Assembly: GCF_001499675.1 (NCBI RefSeq)
Contig: NZ_LN609302.1
Coordinates: 1,153,896 to 1,217,895, forward strand
From: Acetobacter ghanensis
GTDB taxonomy: Bacteria; Pseudomonadota; Alphaproteobacteria; Acetobacterales; Acetobacteraceae
DNA: 64,000 nt
Direction of reading: 5' to 3'
Position numbers and translations under genes: made by a program. A model generated the notes under the pieces. The model searched no databases, was not told the DNA's origin, and saw nothing but the letters and a program-made list of their open reading frames with translations. Each line of letters starts with the position of its first letter. Position 1 is the first letter of the stretch. This document shows, piece after piece, positions 56,598 to 64,000 of the stretch.

Positions 56598-56993
56598 TTA
56601 GAGGTCCGCTGGAACTTTGCCACCGTTTTCGGCCAGTTTCTGACGCACTTCCTTAATCAGCCAGACATTCATGCTTGCGCTGTCTTCTGTGTTGCCTGTG
56701 TAGCCCAGTTCAGCCGCCAGTTTTTTGCGGGCATCCAGCGAGCTGTCCAGACCCAGTAGTTTGAGCAGGTCAACAATGGATTCTTTCCAGTTCAGGTTCT
56801 GTCCGTTCTGGGCGGCAAGGCTGCTCAGAACCGCATCAACATTCACTGGGGACCCTGCGGGGGGAACTGTGCCAGGTGCAGAAACTGCCGCAGCAGACGG
56901 CTGGGCGTTGGCATTGGCGGGGGAGGTCGTATCGGGCGTTGCGGCTTTAGCGTGATGAAAAATGGCGGATAGAATGGAACCAAAAATGCTCAT
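56598..56993 (-). CDS. DUF3597-family protein
   Basis: 131 residues. The start MSIFGSILSAIFHHA is typical of DUF3597, followed by an Ala/Thr/Pro linker and a compact C-terminal helical part: VLSSLAAQNGQNLNWKESIVDLLKLLGLDSSLDARKKLAAELGY is the family block (about 64-110), summarised here by its core NWKESIVDLLKLLGL. Function is unknown; the C-terminal part looks like a small peptidoglycan- or DNA-independent helical module. AAAGGGAA lies before the ATG at 56993; the 15 codons before it are ignored. Confidence 0.85.
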   Translation of the reverse strand: MSIFGSILSAIFHHAKAATPDTTSPANANAQPSAAAVSAPGTVPPAGSPVNVDAVLSSLAAQNGQNLNWKESIVDLLKLLGLDSSLDARKKLAAELGYTGNTEDSASMNVWLIKEVRQKLAENGGKVPADL

Positions 56994-57289
56994 GTGGAAA
57001 TTCCCTTTCATAAGATGCCGTCGATGACTGTCTGCCAAGGTAACATGACAAATCTGTCAGAAAAGAGACAGTTCTGTGCAAAGCAGAGCCAGCGCGTTGC
57101 CATGTGCATGGTAACGGTTTGTCTGCCTGCGGGTTCAGACTAAAAAATATCCTGAACCGTTGATGTTTTTTTGGGGGGGGAGTGGGCAGCCCATGCCGTG
57201 GTTGCGCGCTGGCGCCAGCATGGGCTGAACCCGAAGGGATGCTGGAGGGTGCCCATGTGGCGCCCCCTCCAGCATCCGGTCATGGTAAC
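56994..57289. other. 296-base intergenic region between DUF3597 and ahcY
   Basis: No coding sequence is visible. It contains a near-palindrome GTTGCCATGTGCATGGTAAC (57096-57115), a hairpin GGTTCAG/CTGAACC (57132-57158), a run of eight G (57173-57180), and two hairpins closer to ahcY: AGCCCATGC/GCATGGGCT (57188-57226) and GGATGCTGGAGGG/CCCTCCAGCATCC (57237-57277). The last is a 13-pair stem, 12 bases after the ahcY stop, and probably marks its 3' end although no T run follows on the minus strand. Confidence 0.55.
57237..57277 (-). terminator. long hairpin at the ahcY 3' end
   Basis: GGATGCTGGAGGG and CCCTCCAGCATCC are perfect 13-base inverted copies with a 15-base loop, beginning 12 bases beyond the ahcY stop on the minus strand. 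The lack of a T run suggests a stability or Rho-related 3' structure rather than a standard intrinsic terminator. Confidence 0.5.
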
Positions 57290-58579
57290 TTAGTAACGGT
57301 ATTCTTCGTGCTTGAAGGGACCGTTAACCGGAACGTCAATGTATTTGGCCTGTGTTTCGCTCAGCTTGCTCAGCTGCGCGCCAACTTTGGCCAGATGCAG
57401 GGCTGCAACTTTTTCGTCCAGCTTTTTGGGTAGGGTGTAAACCTTGACCTCATACTTACCTTCCGGCGCAGTCCACAGTTCGATCTGGGCCAGCGTCTGG
57501 TTGGTAAAGGAAGCGGACATAACAAAGGACGGATGACCGGTTGCGTTGCCCAGATTGACCAGACGGCCTTCGGACAGAACAATCAGGCGCTTGCCATCGG
57601 GGAAGATGACTTCATCAACCTGCGGTTTGATGTTTTCCCACGTGAAGTTACGCAGGCCGCCGATCTGGATTTCGGAGTCAAAGTGGCCGATGTTGCACAC
57701 AATGGCGCGGTTCTTCATGGCGCGCATGTGGTCAACGGTAATCACGTCCACGTTGCCGGTTGCGGTCACAAAAATGTCCCCACGCGGTGCAGCGGCTTCC
57801 ATGGTGACCACTTCGTAGCCTTCCATGGCGGCCTGCAGGGCGCAGATCGGGTCCACTTCCGTTACCAGCACGCGGCAGCCTGCATTGCGCAGGGAAGCAG
57901 CGGAGCCTTTGCCCACGTCACCATAACCGGCAACAACGGCAACCTTGCCGGCCATCATAACGTCGGTGCCACGGCGGATTGCGTCCACCAGGCTTTCGCG
58001 GCAGCCGTACAGGTTATCAAATTTGGATTTGGTAACGCTGTCGTTCACGTTGATGGCCGGAACCTTCAGCGTGCCTTTTTTCTGCATTTCCCACAGGCGG
58101 TGCACACCCGTTGTGGTTTCTTCCGACAGGCCTTTTACCTTGGCCAGCAGTTCGGGGTACTTGTCGTGCATCATGACGGTCAGGTCGCCGCCGTCATCCA
58201 GAATCATGTTCGGGGTCCAGCCATCGGGGCCCTGAATGGTCTGTTCAATACACCAGTTGAATTCGTCTTCCGTCAGGCCTTTCCATGCGAAGACGGGAAT
58301 GCCAGCGGCGGCAATGGCGGCTGCGGCATGGTCCTGCGTGGAGAAAATGTTGCAAGAAGACCAGCGCACGGTTGCGCCCAGAGCGACCAGTGTTTCAATC
58401 AGAACAGCGGTCTGAATGGTCATGTGCAGGCAGCCTGCAATGCGCGCACCCTTGAGGGGCTGGCTTGCGCCGTATTCTTCGCGCAGCGCCATCAGGCCCG
58501 GCATTTCGCCTTCCGCAATGGAAATTTCCTTGCGACCCCAATCGGCCAGCGAGAGGTCCTTTACCTTATAGTCGCTCAT
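57290..58579 (-). CDS. ahcY: adenosylhomocysteinase
   Basis: NAD-dependent hydrolase splitting S-adenosylhomocysteine into adenosine and homocysteine, closing the activated-methyl cycle. 429 residues, the length of the form without the plant-type insertion. Seen: [29 protein letters not shown] near residue 80, and the NAD motif [12 protein letters not shown] near residue 215; the C-terminal KHEEYRY motif with its conserved Lys and Tyr is complete. The leader has an inverted repeat that includes the ribosome binding site. Works with methionine salvage (mtnBDC at 14 kb) to recycle sulfur. Confidence 0.96.
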   Translation of the reverse strand: MSDYKVKDLSLADWGRKEISIAEGEMPGLMALREEYGASQPLKGARIAGCLHMTIQTAVLIETLVALGATVRWSSCNIFSTQDHAAAAIAAAGIPVFAWKGLTEDEFNWCIEQTIQGPDGWTPNMILDDGGDLTVMMHDKYPELLAKVKGLSEETTTGVHRLWEMQKKGTLKVPAINVNDSVTKSKFDNLYGCRESLVDAIRRGTDVMMAGKVAVVAGYGDVGKGSAASLRNAGCRVLVTEVDPICALQAAMEGYEVVTMEAAAPRGDIFVTATGNVDVITVDHMRAMKNRAIVCNIGHFDSEIQIGGLRNFTWENIKPQVDEVIFPDGKRLIVLSEGRLVNLGNATGHPSFVMSASFTNQTLAQIELWTAPEGKYEVKVYTLPKKLDEKVAALHLAKVGAQLSKLSETQAKYIDVPVNGPFKHEEYRY

Positions 58580-58584
58580 ATCAT

Positions 58585-58652
58585 CCTGTTCTTTCTATGC
58601 AGAGTGCCGCTTTCTATACAGCCATAGCGGCCCATAGGCCAGTCAGAACAGG
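58585..58652 (-). promoter_or_regulatory. nested inverted repeat in the ahcY leader
   Basis: Read on the minus strand, CCTGTTCT (58652-58645) and AGAACAGG (58592-58585) are perfect copies, with GCCGCT/AGCGGC inside. The second arm carries AGG, five bases before the ahcY ATG, so pairing would hide the ribosome binding site. It could also be a protein operator. It does not match known SAH or SAM riboswitch patterns that I recall. Confidence 0.5.
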
Positions 58653-58760
58653 TCTGGCGGATTTGGGTGTGTGTTGTTTTCCTTGCAAGGATGGCTGTTT
58701 TCTGGTGTCCAGCATGACTGATCTAAAGACTGCTATGCTGGCTGTAACGGGTTTGTTCTG

Positions 58761-59465
58761 ATGGCTGTTGTGCGTTCCGTTCTGTTTAATGTTGTGGCTT
58801 TTGTGCTGACCGGGGTTATGGGGGTTGGGGCATTGCCCATCCGCTGGTTCATGCCTGCGCAGGCGCTACCGTATGCCAAGTTGTGGTCGCGGTTGGTCCT
58901 GTGGCTGTTCCGCACCATTTGCGGGGTGCGCGTCAGCGTGAGTGGTCTGGAACATTTGCCCAGTTCGGGGGCGGCTCTTATTGCCTCACAGCATCAGTCT
59001 GCGTTCGATACGCTGGTATGGATGCTGCTGTTGCCTCGGCCGTGTTATGTGATGAAAGGGGAACTAACCCGCATTCCCCTGCTGGGCCCCATGCTGGTGC
59101 TGACGGGTATGATGCCGGTGGAACGGGCTGCTGGTGCGCGCGCCCTACGGCTGCTGTTGCAGGGTACGGACAAGGCTGTGGCCGACCAGCGGCAGATTAT
59201 AATTTTTCCAGAAGGAACGCGCACCATGCCGGGCGAACATGTTGCGCTCAAACCCGGTATTGCGGCCATGTCCAACCATACCGGGTTGCCGGTTATTCCT
59301 GTGGCCACAAATTCCGGCCAGTTCTGGGGGCGCAATGCTTTTGTCAAACGCTCGGGCGTACTGCATGTGTGCATAGGCCCGGCCATAGGCCCTGCAAAGA
59401 GAGCCGTTCTGCTGGATGAGATTGAAAAAAGCTGGCGGACGCTGGAAGAGCATGCCGGTTTGTAA
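58761..59465 (+). CDS. plsC: 1-acyl-sn-glycerol-3-phosphate acyltransferase
   Basis: Membrane-associated enzyme adding the second acyl chain to make phosphatidic acid, after PlsY; 234 residues. Seen: two N-terminal hydrophobic helices, the HxxxxD motif ASQHQSAFDTLVW near residue 77 and FPEGTRTMPGE near residue 152. An inverted repeat CCAGCAT/ATGCTGG lies upstream at 58709-58741. It is divergent from ahcY with 181 bases between. Confidence 0.93.
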   Translation: MAVVRSVLFNVVAFVLTGVMGVGALPIRWFMPAQALPYAKLWSRLVLWLFRTICGVRVSVSGLEHLPSSGAALIASQHQSAFDTLVWMLLLPRPCYVMKGELTRIPLLGPMLVLTGMMPVERAAGARALRLLLQGTDKAVADQRQIIIFPEGTRTMPGEHVALKPGIAAMSNHTGLPVIPVATNSGQFWGRNAFVKRSGVLHVCIGPAIGPAKRAVLLDEIEKSWRTLEEHAGL

Positions 59466-59816
59466 ACCCATAGACCGGCTGGGCAGGGAAGGGGATAAAA
59501 CGCACCGCGCTGTGGATAACTTTGTGGAGTATACGGCCCGTCATAAAAGGGTCATATTAGTAATGGTGCGTGATTTACTGCATTGTATGGAGTAAATTAG
59601 GGTCTCATGCCTGATTGATCTTGTGGGTTTTGTGATGTTGAATTTAAAAATATCCTTTGTTTGAAAGGATATTTTTTGTTTCATGTTGCTGGGTGTTTTA
59701 CTGGAAAAACTGGCTGTGTCATGCAATAAGCGCTTGGCAAGAACGCGTTGCTGGTGAGGAAATCAGGCTGTGGATAATTTTACGCAGCAGGCGGAAGACA
59801 GCCATTTGGGGTGGGG
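59466..59816. other. AT-rich 351-base gap with two DnaA boxes and a perfect AT hairpin
   Basis: No coding sequence is visible. Two perfect TGTGGATAA sequences (inverse of the DnaA box TTATCCACA) lie at 59511-59519 and 59769-59777 in the same orientation. Between them, AAAAATATCCTTT/AAAGGATATTTTT (59646-59676) forms a 13-pair AT-rich stem with a GTTTG loop, followed by T. The region is clearly richer in A and T than its neighbours. It might be a replication-origin-like element, a DnaA-controlled promoter, or just the terminator of plsC. Confidence 0.5.
59646..59677 (+). terminator. AT-rich perfect hairpin in the plsC-DUF2125 gap
   Basis: 13 perfectly paired bases around a five-base loop, followed by a T. 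A stem so rich in A and T is weak for termination but is exactly symmetrical and could act on either strand, or as a protein site. Confidence 0.45.
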
Positions 59817-60887
59817 ATGACACGTTTTGTAAAGCAACTCCTCGGCGCAGTGGCAGGCACGGTCATGCTGGTTGGCGGCGGTGTAGAAGTCTTCCGTTGG
59901 CAGGGGCAGCATTACCTGAACCAACTGGTCACGCATCCAACCGGTTTATGCCAGATTACGTATCAGGGTAGGCAGAACGCTGGTGGTGTGCTGGCTGCCG
60001 GTGTGGTGTTACAGGGTGTGCATGTGGCCTGTACGCCTTCCACGCATGAAGGGACTACGCCACATGCTATAGAATACGCGGCCAGTCATGTGGTGCTGGA
60101 GGTGGTGCCGTGGCACCCATTGCAGGTTCATATGCGGCTGGATGGCCCGCAGTCTCTCGCCGTTCCGTATGAGCAGGATGGCGTGGAAGACAGGCGTTTT
60201 CTGGTGCTTGAAGGTAGCCCGGTCGAGGTTTTCTGGCCAGCGCGCGCCATGCCCGCAGGGAGAGCCGCCTTTACGGCCTCGTTTGTCCATTTGCGCGGGT
60301 TAGGCGTGAGCCTGAAAAATATGCAGGGTGAATGGCTATGGAACACACAGGCTACGTTTCAGGCCAGTGTGCTCGGGCTTTCCCTGTCGGTCGAGCAGGT
60401 CACCATGCCCGCGTGGCCCCAACATCTGGAAAACGTCAAAGCAGCCTTCTCCATGCCCGGCCCTTATGAACGTCTGCGGGTGTTGGAACAGGAGGAAGAA
60501 AGTGGGCAGGCCATCTGGCCCGAACTGCTTGTGCAAAAGGCATCGGGGGACTGGAATGGCCTCAAACTGGGCATAACCGGGCATGTGCGTGGCGGCCACG
60601 CCACCCGTGTTACTGGGGACTTCTGGCTGACGGTCAAAGACTGGCGGCCCTTTGTCGAGCGTCTGCAACCCGATAAAATTCTTCCTCCCCTACAGGCGGC
60701 AGCCTTTAAATCCACACTGGAAGATATGATTGCTCGAGGAGACAGGGCGGGCGGCAAGCTCGTGCTTTCACTGTCCGCGCGCAACGGGGCCGTGTATCTG
60801 GGGGCTGTGCCACTGGAGACCATTCTGCCCGTCATGCGGCTGGTGCAGCCAGAGGAACAACCCGTCGCAGCCGTGGCGACCCAGTAG
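59817..60887 (+). CDS. DUF2125-family exported or membrane-anchored protein
   Basis: 356 residues. One N-terminal hydrophobic segment (about 8-25) anchors or exports it; the rest is beta-rich, as in DUF2125 proteins (Asp/Gly-rich strands, FYQASVLGLSLSV type repeats and the final RNGAVYLGAVPL segment). The ATG at 59817 follows a G-rich stretch; a GTG at 59811 is another option. The family is conserved in alphaproteobacteria with unknown function. It converges on gloB with nine bases between the stops. Confidence 0.78.
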   Translation: MTRFVKQLLGAVAGTVMLVGGGVEVFRWQGQHYLNQLVTHPTGLCQITYQGRQNAGGVLAAGVVLQGVHVACTPSTHEGTTPHAIEYAASHVVLEVVPWHPLQVHMRLDGPQSLAVPYEQDGVEDRRFLVLEGSPVEVFWPARAMPAGRAAFTASFVHLRGLGVSLKNMQGEWLWNTQATFQASVLGLSLSVEQVTMPAWPQHLENVKAAFSMPGPYERLRVLEQEEESGQAIWPELLVQKASGDWNGLKLGITGHVRGGHATRVTGDFWLTVKDWRPFVERLQPDKILPPLQAAAFKSTLEDMIARGDRAGGKLVLSLSARNGAVYLGAVPLETILPVMRLVQPEEQPVAAVATQ

Positions 60888-60896
60888 CCGGGCCGT

Positions 60897-61622
60897 CTAG
60901 AACACGTCTTTCTGTTTGCGCAGGGTAGCTAGGACATCGGCATTGGCTGCCCGCAGGAACGGGTTTGTCGCCCGTTCAAGCCCTAGTGTGGAGGGCACGG
61001 TTGGCAACCCCTTATCCCGCAGGGCACTTACCTCCTCCGCCCGTGTCCTAAGAGCCGGGTTTTCGGGGTCCACATGTGTCGCGAACAGACTGTTGGATAA
61101 CGTATATTCGTGCCCGCAGCAGACAAGTGTCTGGTCTGGCAGGTCGCGCAGTCTGGCAAGGCTTACAAACATCTGCTGCGCTGTTCCTTCAAACAGGCGG
61201 CCACAGCCAAGGCTGAACAGCGTATCTCCACAGAACAGGGCGGGAGGCTGATCAAAATAATAGCTGATGTGCCCCAGCGTATGCCCCGGCATGGCTATGA
61301 CCCGCCCAGTACTCTGGCCAAGCTTAACGCGGTCATTGTCATTGAGGGGGAGGTCCAGATGAGGCATACGGTGTTGCTCTGCCGCGGGGCCTGCAACCGC
61401 GGCATGGTAGCGGGTCCGCAGGGTTTCGGTGCCCCCTATATGGTCATGGTGGTGGTGGGTTAGAAGAATAAAATCCAGCCCGCTTCCTTCCTGCTCCAGT
61501 GTGCGTTCTATGGGGGCAGCCTCTCCGGGGTCCACAACTGCCGTTATGCCGGTGGATTCATCCCGCAGGAGCCACGCGTAATTATCGCTTAGCACCGGAA
61601 TGGCGCGCACGGTCAGGGGCAT
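60897..61622 (-). CDS. gloB: hydroxyacylglutathione hydrolase (glyoxalase II)
   Basis: Metallo-beta-lactamase-fold enzyme hydrolysing S-lactoylglutathione to D-lactate and glutathione, in methylglyoxal detoxification. 241 residues. Seen: THHHHDHIGG near residue 55 (two-metal site), VIAMPGHTLGHISYYF and FCGDTLFSLGCGR with the third metal ligand. It is divergent from a methyltransferase gene, an arrangement common in alphaproteobacteria. Confidence 0.95.
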   Translation of the reverse strand: MPLTVRAIPVLSDNYAWLLRDESTGITAVVDPGEAAPIERTLEQEGSGLDFILLTHHHHDHIGGTETLRTRYHAAVAGPAAEQHRMPHLDLPLNDNDRVKLGQSTGRVIAMPGHTLGHISYYFDQPPALFCGDTLFSLGCGRLFEGTAQQMFVSLARLRDLPDQTLVCCGHEYTLSNSLFATHVDPENPALRTRAEEVSALRDKGLPTVPSTLGLERATNPFLRAANADVLATLRKQKDVF

Positions 61623-61694
61623 GGCAGGTCTCCTGCTGTTCTGGGGTATGGCAGGTCATGGCTTTGGCCTGTAAACTTATGATAGGCATGAACC

Positions 61695-62444
61695 ATGCAG
61701 GATGCCATGTCGCGCGAAGAAAGTTTTTACAGGACTCCGTCGGGCAAGGTGTGCGTAGGCCTGTTGGGCGAGCGCATGCGCTGGTTCTGGCCGGAGTTAA
61801 AAAATCTGGCCGTTCTGGGGTTGGGTGGGGCCACGCCTTACCTCCATGCCATTGGGGATGAGACAACACTGCGGATAGGCGCATGTTTTGCGCGATCGCA
61901 GGCAGATACGTCTTTTTTGCCGGGGCGTTGCTGTGTGGCGGACCCTGCCAGCCTGCCGTTTGAACCGCAGAAGTTTGATCGCATCGTGCTGGTGCACACC
62001 TTGCAGGGGCGAGAAAACCCCGTATCACTCCTGCGTGCCGCAGCGCGTGTTTTAAAAGATGATGGACGCCTGCTTATGGTCGTGCCCAGCCGTCTGGGTG
62101 GCCGGGCACGGTTACGCCGAACACCTTTTGCGCGGGATATGGCTTTTACCCGGCCCAAGTTACGGCAAGTTCTGGCTGCTGCCATGCTGCGGGCCGAGCA
62201 GTGGGATGAGGCCGTGTTTTTGCCCGTCAGTCAGGCCTGCCGCACGATACGGAGGGGAAGGCAGATGGATATAGCGGGCAAGGTGCTATGCCCCGGAGGC
62301 GGAAGTCTGATTCTGGTGGAGGCGGTGCCAGATATGTATTCCGCCCTGCCTTTGTCCGTGCAGCGTAAAAAGGGGTGGCTGTCCCGTATGGGCATGTCCA
62401 CGGCAGGTACAGCAGCGACCTCCCGCTCGGGAAAAGCGCTTTAG
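61695..62444 (+). CDS. SAM-dependent methyltransferase (type 11)
   Basis: 249 residues. N-terminal YRTPSGKVCVGLLGERM, then the SAM-binding part NLAVLGLGGATPYL and an acidic FDRIVLVHTLQGRENPV segment with ARVLKDDGRLLMVVPSR, which together form a Rossmann-like methyltransferase fold. It is a common partner of gloB in alphaproteobacteria, often annotated as a methyltransferase of unknown substrate. It starts 72 bases from the gloB start and is read divergently. Confidence 0.85.
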   Translation: MQDAMSREESFYRTPSGKVCVGLLGERMRWFWPELKNLAVLGLGGATPYLHAIGDETTLRIGACFARSQADTSFLPGRCCVADPASLPFEPQKFDRIVLVHTLQGRENPVSLLRAAARVLKDDGRLLMVVPSRLGGRARLRRTPFARDMAFTRPKLRQVLAAAMLRAEQWDEAVFLPVSQACRTIRRGRQMDIAGKVLCPGGGSLILVEAVPDMYSALPLSVQRKKGWLSRMGMSTAGTAATSRSGKAL

Positions 62445-62488
62445 CCAGCACCCAGCAGAGCTGAACAGATTGTATTCAGCCCGCGCTC

Positions 62489-64000
62489 ATGGTGTTATCC
62501 GCCGGTTTTGTGTTCACTGTCTTGGGGCCGGGTTCCATTCTTCTCTCTTCTGTTCTTTGTGGTCTGTTGCTGGTGCTGGTTGCGCTGGGTGTTTTTGCCG
62601 TGGTGCCGGATCGTATCCTGCGCGGTGTGGCATTCTGGCGGGCCGAAGTGCTGGTCAGTTTGTGGGCCATGGCAGGAGTGCTGGCCCTGACCGGGGCATC
62701 CTTCCGGGTGGAAGGGGAGTTGGGGTGGTTCCCCGTGTTTGGGGCGGATGGTCCATCTTTGCCCATGCTAGCTATTCTGGCCTGCGTAGGTGCACTGGTT
62801 GGCCGGGGCCGCGCAGGTGTTGCCTGTGTGCTGGCCTGCTTGGGGGTGTTGGCTCTCTCGCCTCTGGTTTTTGGCCTGTTTACCGGTACGGCCCTTGTTC
62901 TGCTGGCAGGGCGGGGTAAGCGCGGGCTGTGCCTGCCATTTGCGGTGCTGCCCGCCTGTATCCCAGCAGATAGCACTTTGTCCGTTCCGTTGCTGGGGGT
63001 CATGGTTCTGCTTATTGGCTGGGCGGTGTCCGTTCAGCGTGGACCGCTTGCGGTTTTGCCCGCCTGCATTGGCCTGTTTCTGCTTGGGCGTCTGCTGGCG
63101 GAAGTGGGAGAACTGCCCCTGTTCCCGCAGGCCGTGCTGTTGCTGTGCGGTGGCGTGGTGGCGTGTGCGGGGCTGGTGCAGGCCATGCGTAGCCCGCAGG
63201 GTACGTCTCTGGTCGCCGGGTTGGCGGCCGGATGGTACGGTATGCTGGTCTTTGCACTGGTGCTTGCTCTTTCTTCCCCTCTGGGCGGGGCAGATACGTT
63301 CCGTACAACGGTCATTCTGGGTATGGGGGCACCGGTGGTGGCGCTGCTGGGTGCGCTCTGGCTGGCCCGACGGTGGGAGCAGGAAGAGGGCGCTGGGCTG
63401 CACGCCCTTTCTGCCAGATGGTTAGCGGGCGTTGTGCTGGCGCAGTGTTCTGCTTTGCCGCCCTGTGGTGGCTTTTCGGTTTTATGGGCCGCGCTGGCAG
63501 GCGGGAATTATTCGGTCGAGGCCACGCAGCCTGTCATGGCTCTGCTTGCAGTTGTGCTGGTGGTGTTCTTTGTCGGTCTGGGTGTGGTGTTCAGTGCTGG
63601 GCTGTTACGTGCGGCCGTGCTGTTTCTGCCTGCTTCTGGTGGGGGAGGTGAAGCAACGCCGGCTATGGTTCTGCCTCTGTGGGTCTGCGCCGTGCTTGCG
63701 AGCGTGCTGGCTTTTTTGCCCGGTATCTGGCTGTTTGTCGCGGATCATCTGGTGGTGGGGCCGCCGTTACCGCCGACGACATGGCATGATGTAACAACCG
63801 TGCATTTTGTTGGGCACGTTGCCCGGTTGACGCCGCTTCTGGTTCTGCTGGGTGTTGCGCTGGCGCTGCTGGGGGTTGGCCTTTTGGTCCGGCTGTTTGG
63901 ATTTGCGCCGTTTGCACCTCCTACCCGTACGGTTGCTGTGTGGCGGCAGGGTGCGCCTGTATGGAGCGGGGCCGAGACCAGCACCGAGGATGACGGTCTG
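62489..64000 (+). CDS. degenerate hydrogenase-4 / complex-I-type membrane subunit, cut by the window edge
   Basis: Open for 504 codons from the ATG at 62489 to the right edge with no stop. Highly hydrophobic, about 13 predicted helices. The family resemblance is to the proton-antiporter-like subunits HyfB/NuoL: the segment SARWLAGVVLAQCSALPPCGGFSVLW matches their conserved SALPPLNGF helix region, and the end (VWRQGAPVWSG) fits where HyfB has its TWDCGY motif, here without the Cys. The channel Glu and Lys of active antiporter subunits are not recognisable, so it is probably non-pumping. The start is tentative; the gene begins 44 bases after the methyltransferase stop. Confidence 0.6.
   Translation, partial: MVLSAGFVFTVLGPGSILLSSVLCGLLLVLVALGVFAVVPDRILRGVAFWRAEVLVSLWAMAGVLALTGASFRVEGELGWFPVFGADGPSLPMLAILACVGALVGRGRAGVACVLACLGVLALSPLVFGLFTGTALVLLAGRGKRGLCLPFAVLPACIPADSTLSVPLLGVMVLLIGWAVSVQRGPLAVLPACIGLFLLGRLLAEVGELPLFPQAVLLLCGGVVACAGLVQAMRSPQGTSLVAGLAAGWYGMLVFALVLALSSPLGGADTFRTTVILGMGAPVVALLGALWLARRWEQEEGAGLHALSARWLAGVVLAQCSALPPCGGFSVLWAALAGGNYSVEATQPVMALLAVVLVVFFVGLGVVFSAGLLRAAVLFLPASGGGGEATPAMVLPLWVCAVLASVLAFLPGIWLFVADHLVVGPPLPPTTWHDVTTVHFVGHVARLTPLLVLLGVALALLGVGLLVRLFGFAPFAPPTRTVAVWRQGAPVWSGAETSTEDDGL

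Noticed and set aside
57173..57180. Run of eight G as a phase-variation tract
   Set aside because: It is intergenic and not clearly inside a promoter. It is mentioned only as a possible error-prone site.
58585..58652. A known S-adenosylhomocysteine riboswitch before ahcY
   Set aside because: I could not match the conserved core of that riboswitch class by eye. The element is kept only as an uncharacterised inverted repeat.

Overview
The window reads as an ordinary chromosomal stretch of an acetic acid bacterium (Alphaproteobacteria, Acetobacteraceae, most likely Acetobacter or a close relative). This is inferred from the gene content: a PyrB/PyrC' pair, methionine-salvage mtnBDC genes, lspA next to a DUF3035 (BamF-type) lipoprotein, sucA-sucB-lpd with a lipoyl domain on Lpd, holC beside pepA, and genes of moderately high GC. 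The presence of a NuoM argues against Gluconobacter oxydans, which lacks complex I. I see no phage, insertion sequence, CRISPR array, rRNA or tRNA.

Left part (1-12.2 kb): cysQ (cut by the left edge), pepA, holC, an aldo/keto reductase, a DegP/HtrA-type protease and the helicase HrpB. These are followed by a lipoprotein and by a minus-strand arginine operon argD-argF-small ORF-hslO, which has a promoter and a terminator-like hairpin in its leader.

12.4-24.5 kb is a long plus-strand run: recX, a CHAP-domain lipoprotein, tatA, mtnB-mtnD-mtnC (methionine salvage), ribF, ileS, lspA, a DUF3035 lipoprotein, mutL and a solitary nuoM.

24.5-32 kb holds an EamA exporter, parE, two exported proteins, an Rrf2 regulator divergent from cysK, and an OmpA-family porin-like protein.

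32.2-44.6 kb is a tightly packed minus-strand directon: gltX, pyrB, pyrC', plsY, dprA, topA, rnr, an S41 protease broken by two single-base frameshifts, and DUF1491. Most neighbours overlap or are separated by under 30 bases. comEC is divergent from gltX, so two natural-transformation genes (dprA, comEC) lie close together.

46.9-56.5 kb: a secreted cupin, an AhpD-like protein, zapE, the 2-oxoglutarate dehydrogenase genes sucA-sucB-lpd and an L,D-transpeptidase. 56.6-64 kb: a DUF3597 protein, ahcY, plsC, an AT-rich gap with two DnaA boxes, a DUF2125 protein, gloB, a methyltransferase, and the start of a degenerate hydrogenase-4/complex-I-type membrane subunit that runs off the right edge.

The gene content is mainly housekeeping. 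The less ordinary signals are the doubly frameshifted S41 protease, a dihydroorotase homologue without its metal-binding histidines, a lipoylated Lpd behind an internal terminator, hairpins that would mask the ribosome binding sites of ahcY and the L,D-transpeptidase gene, a leader terminator before argD, a nested inverted repeat in the Rrf2-cysK promoter region, and a possible DnaA-binding or origin region near 59.5-59.8 kb. I do not see a convincing new multi-gene system.
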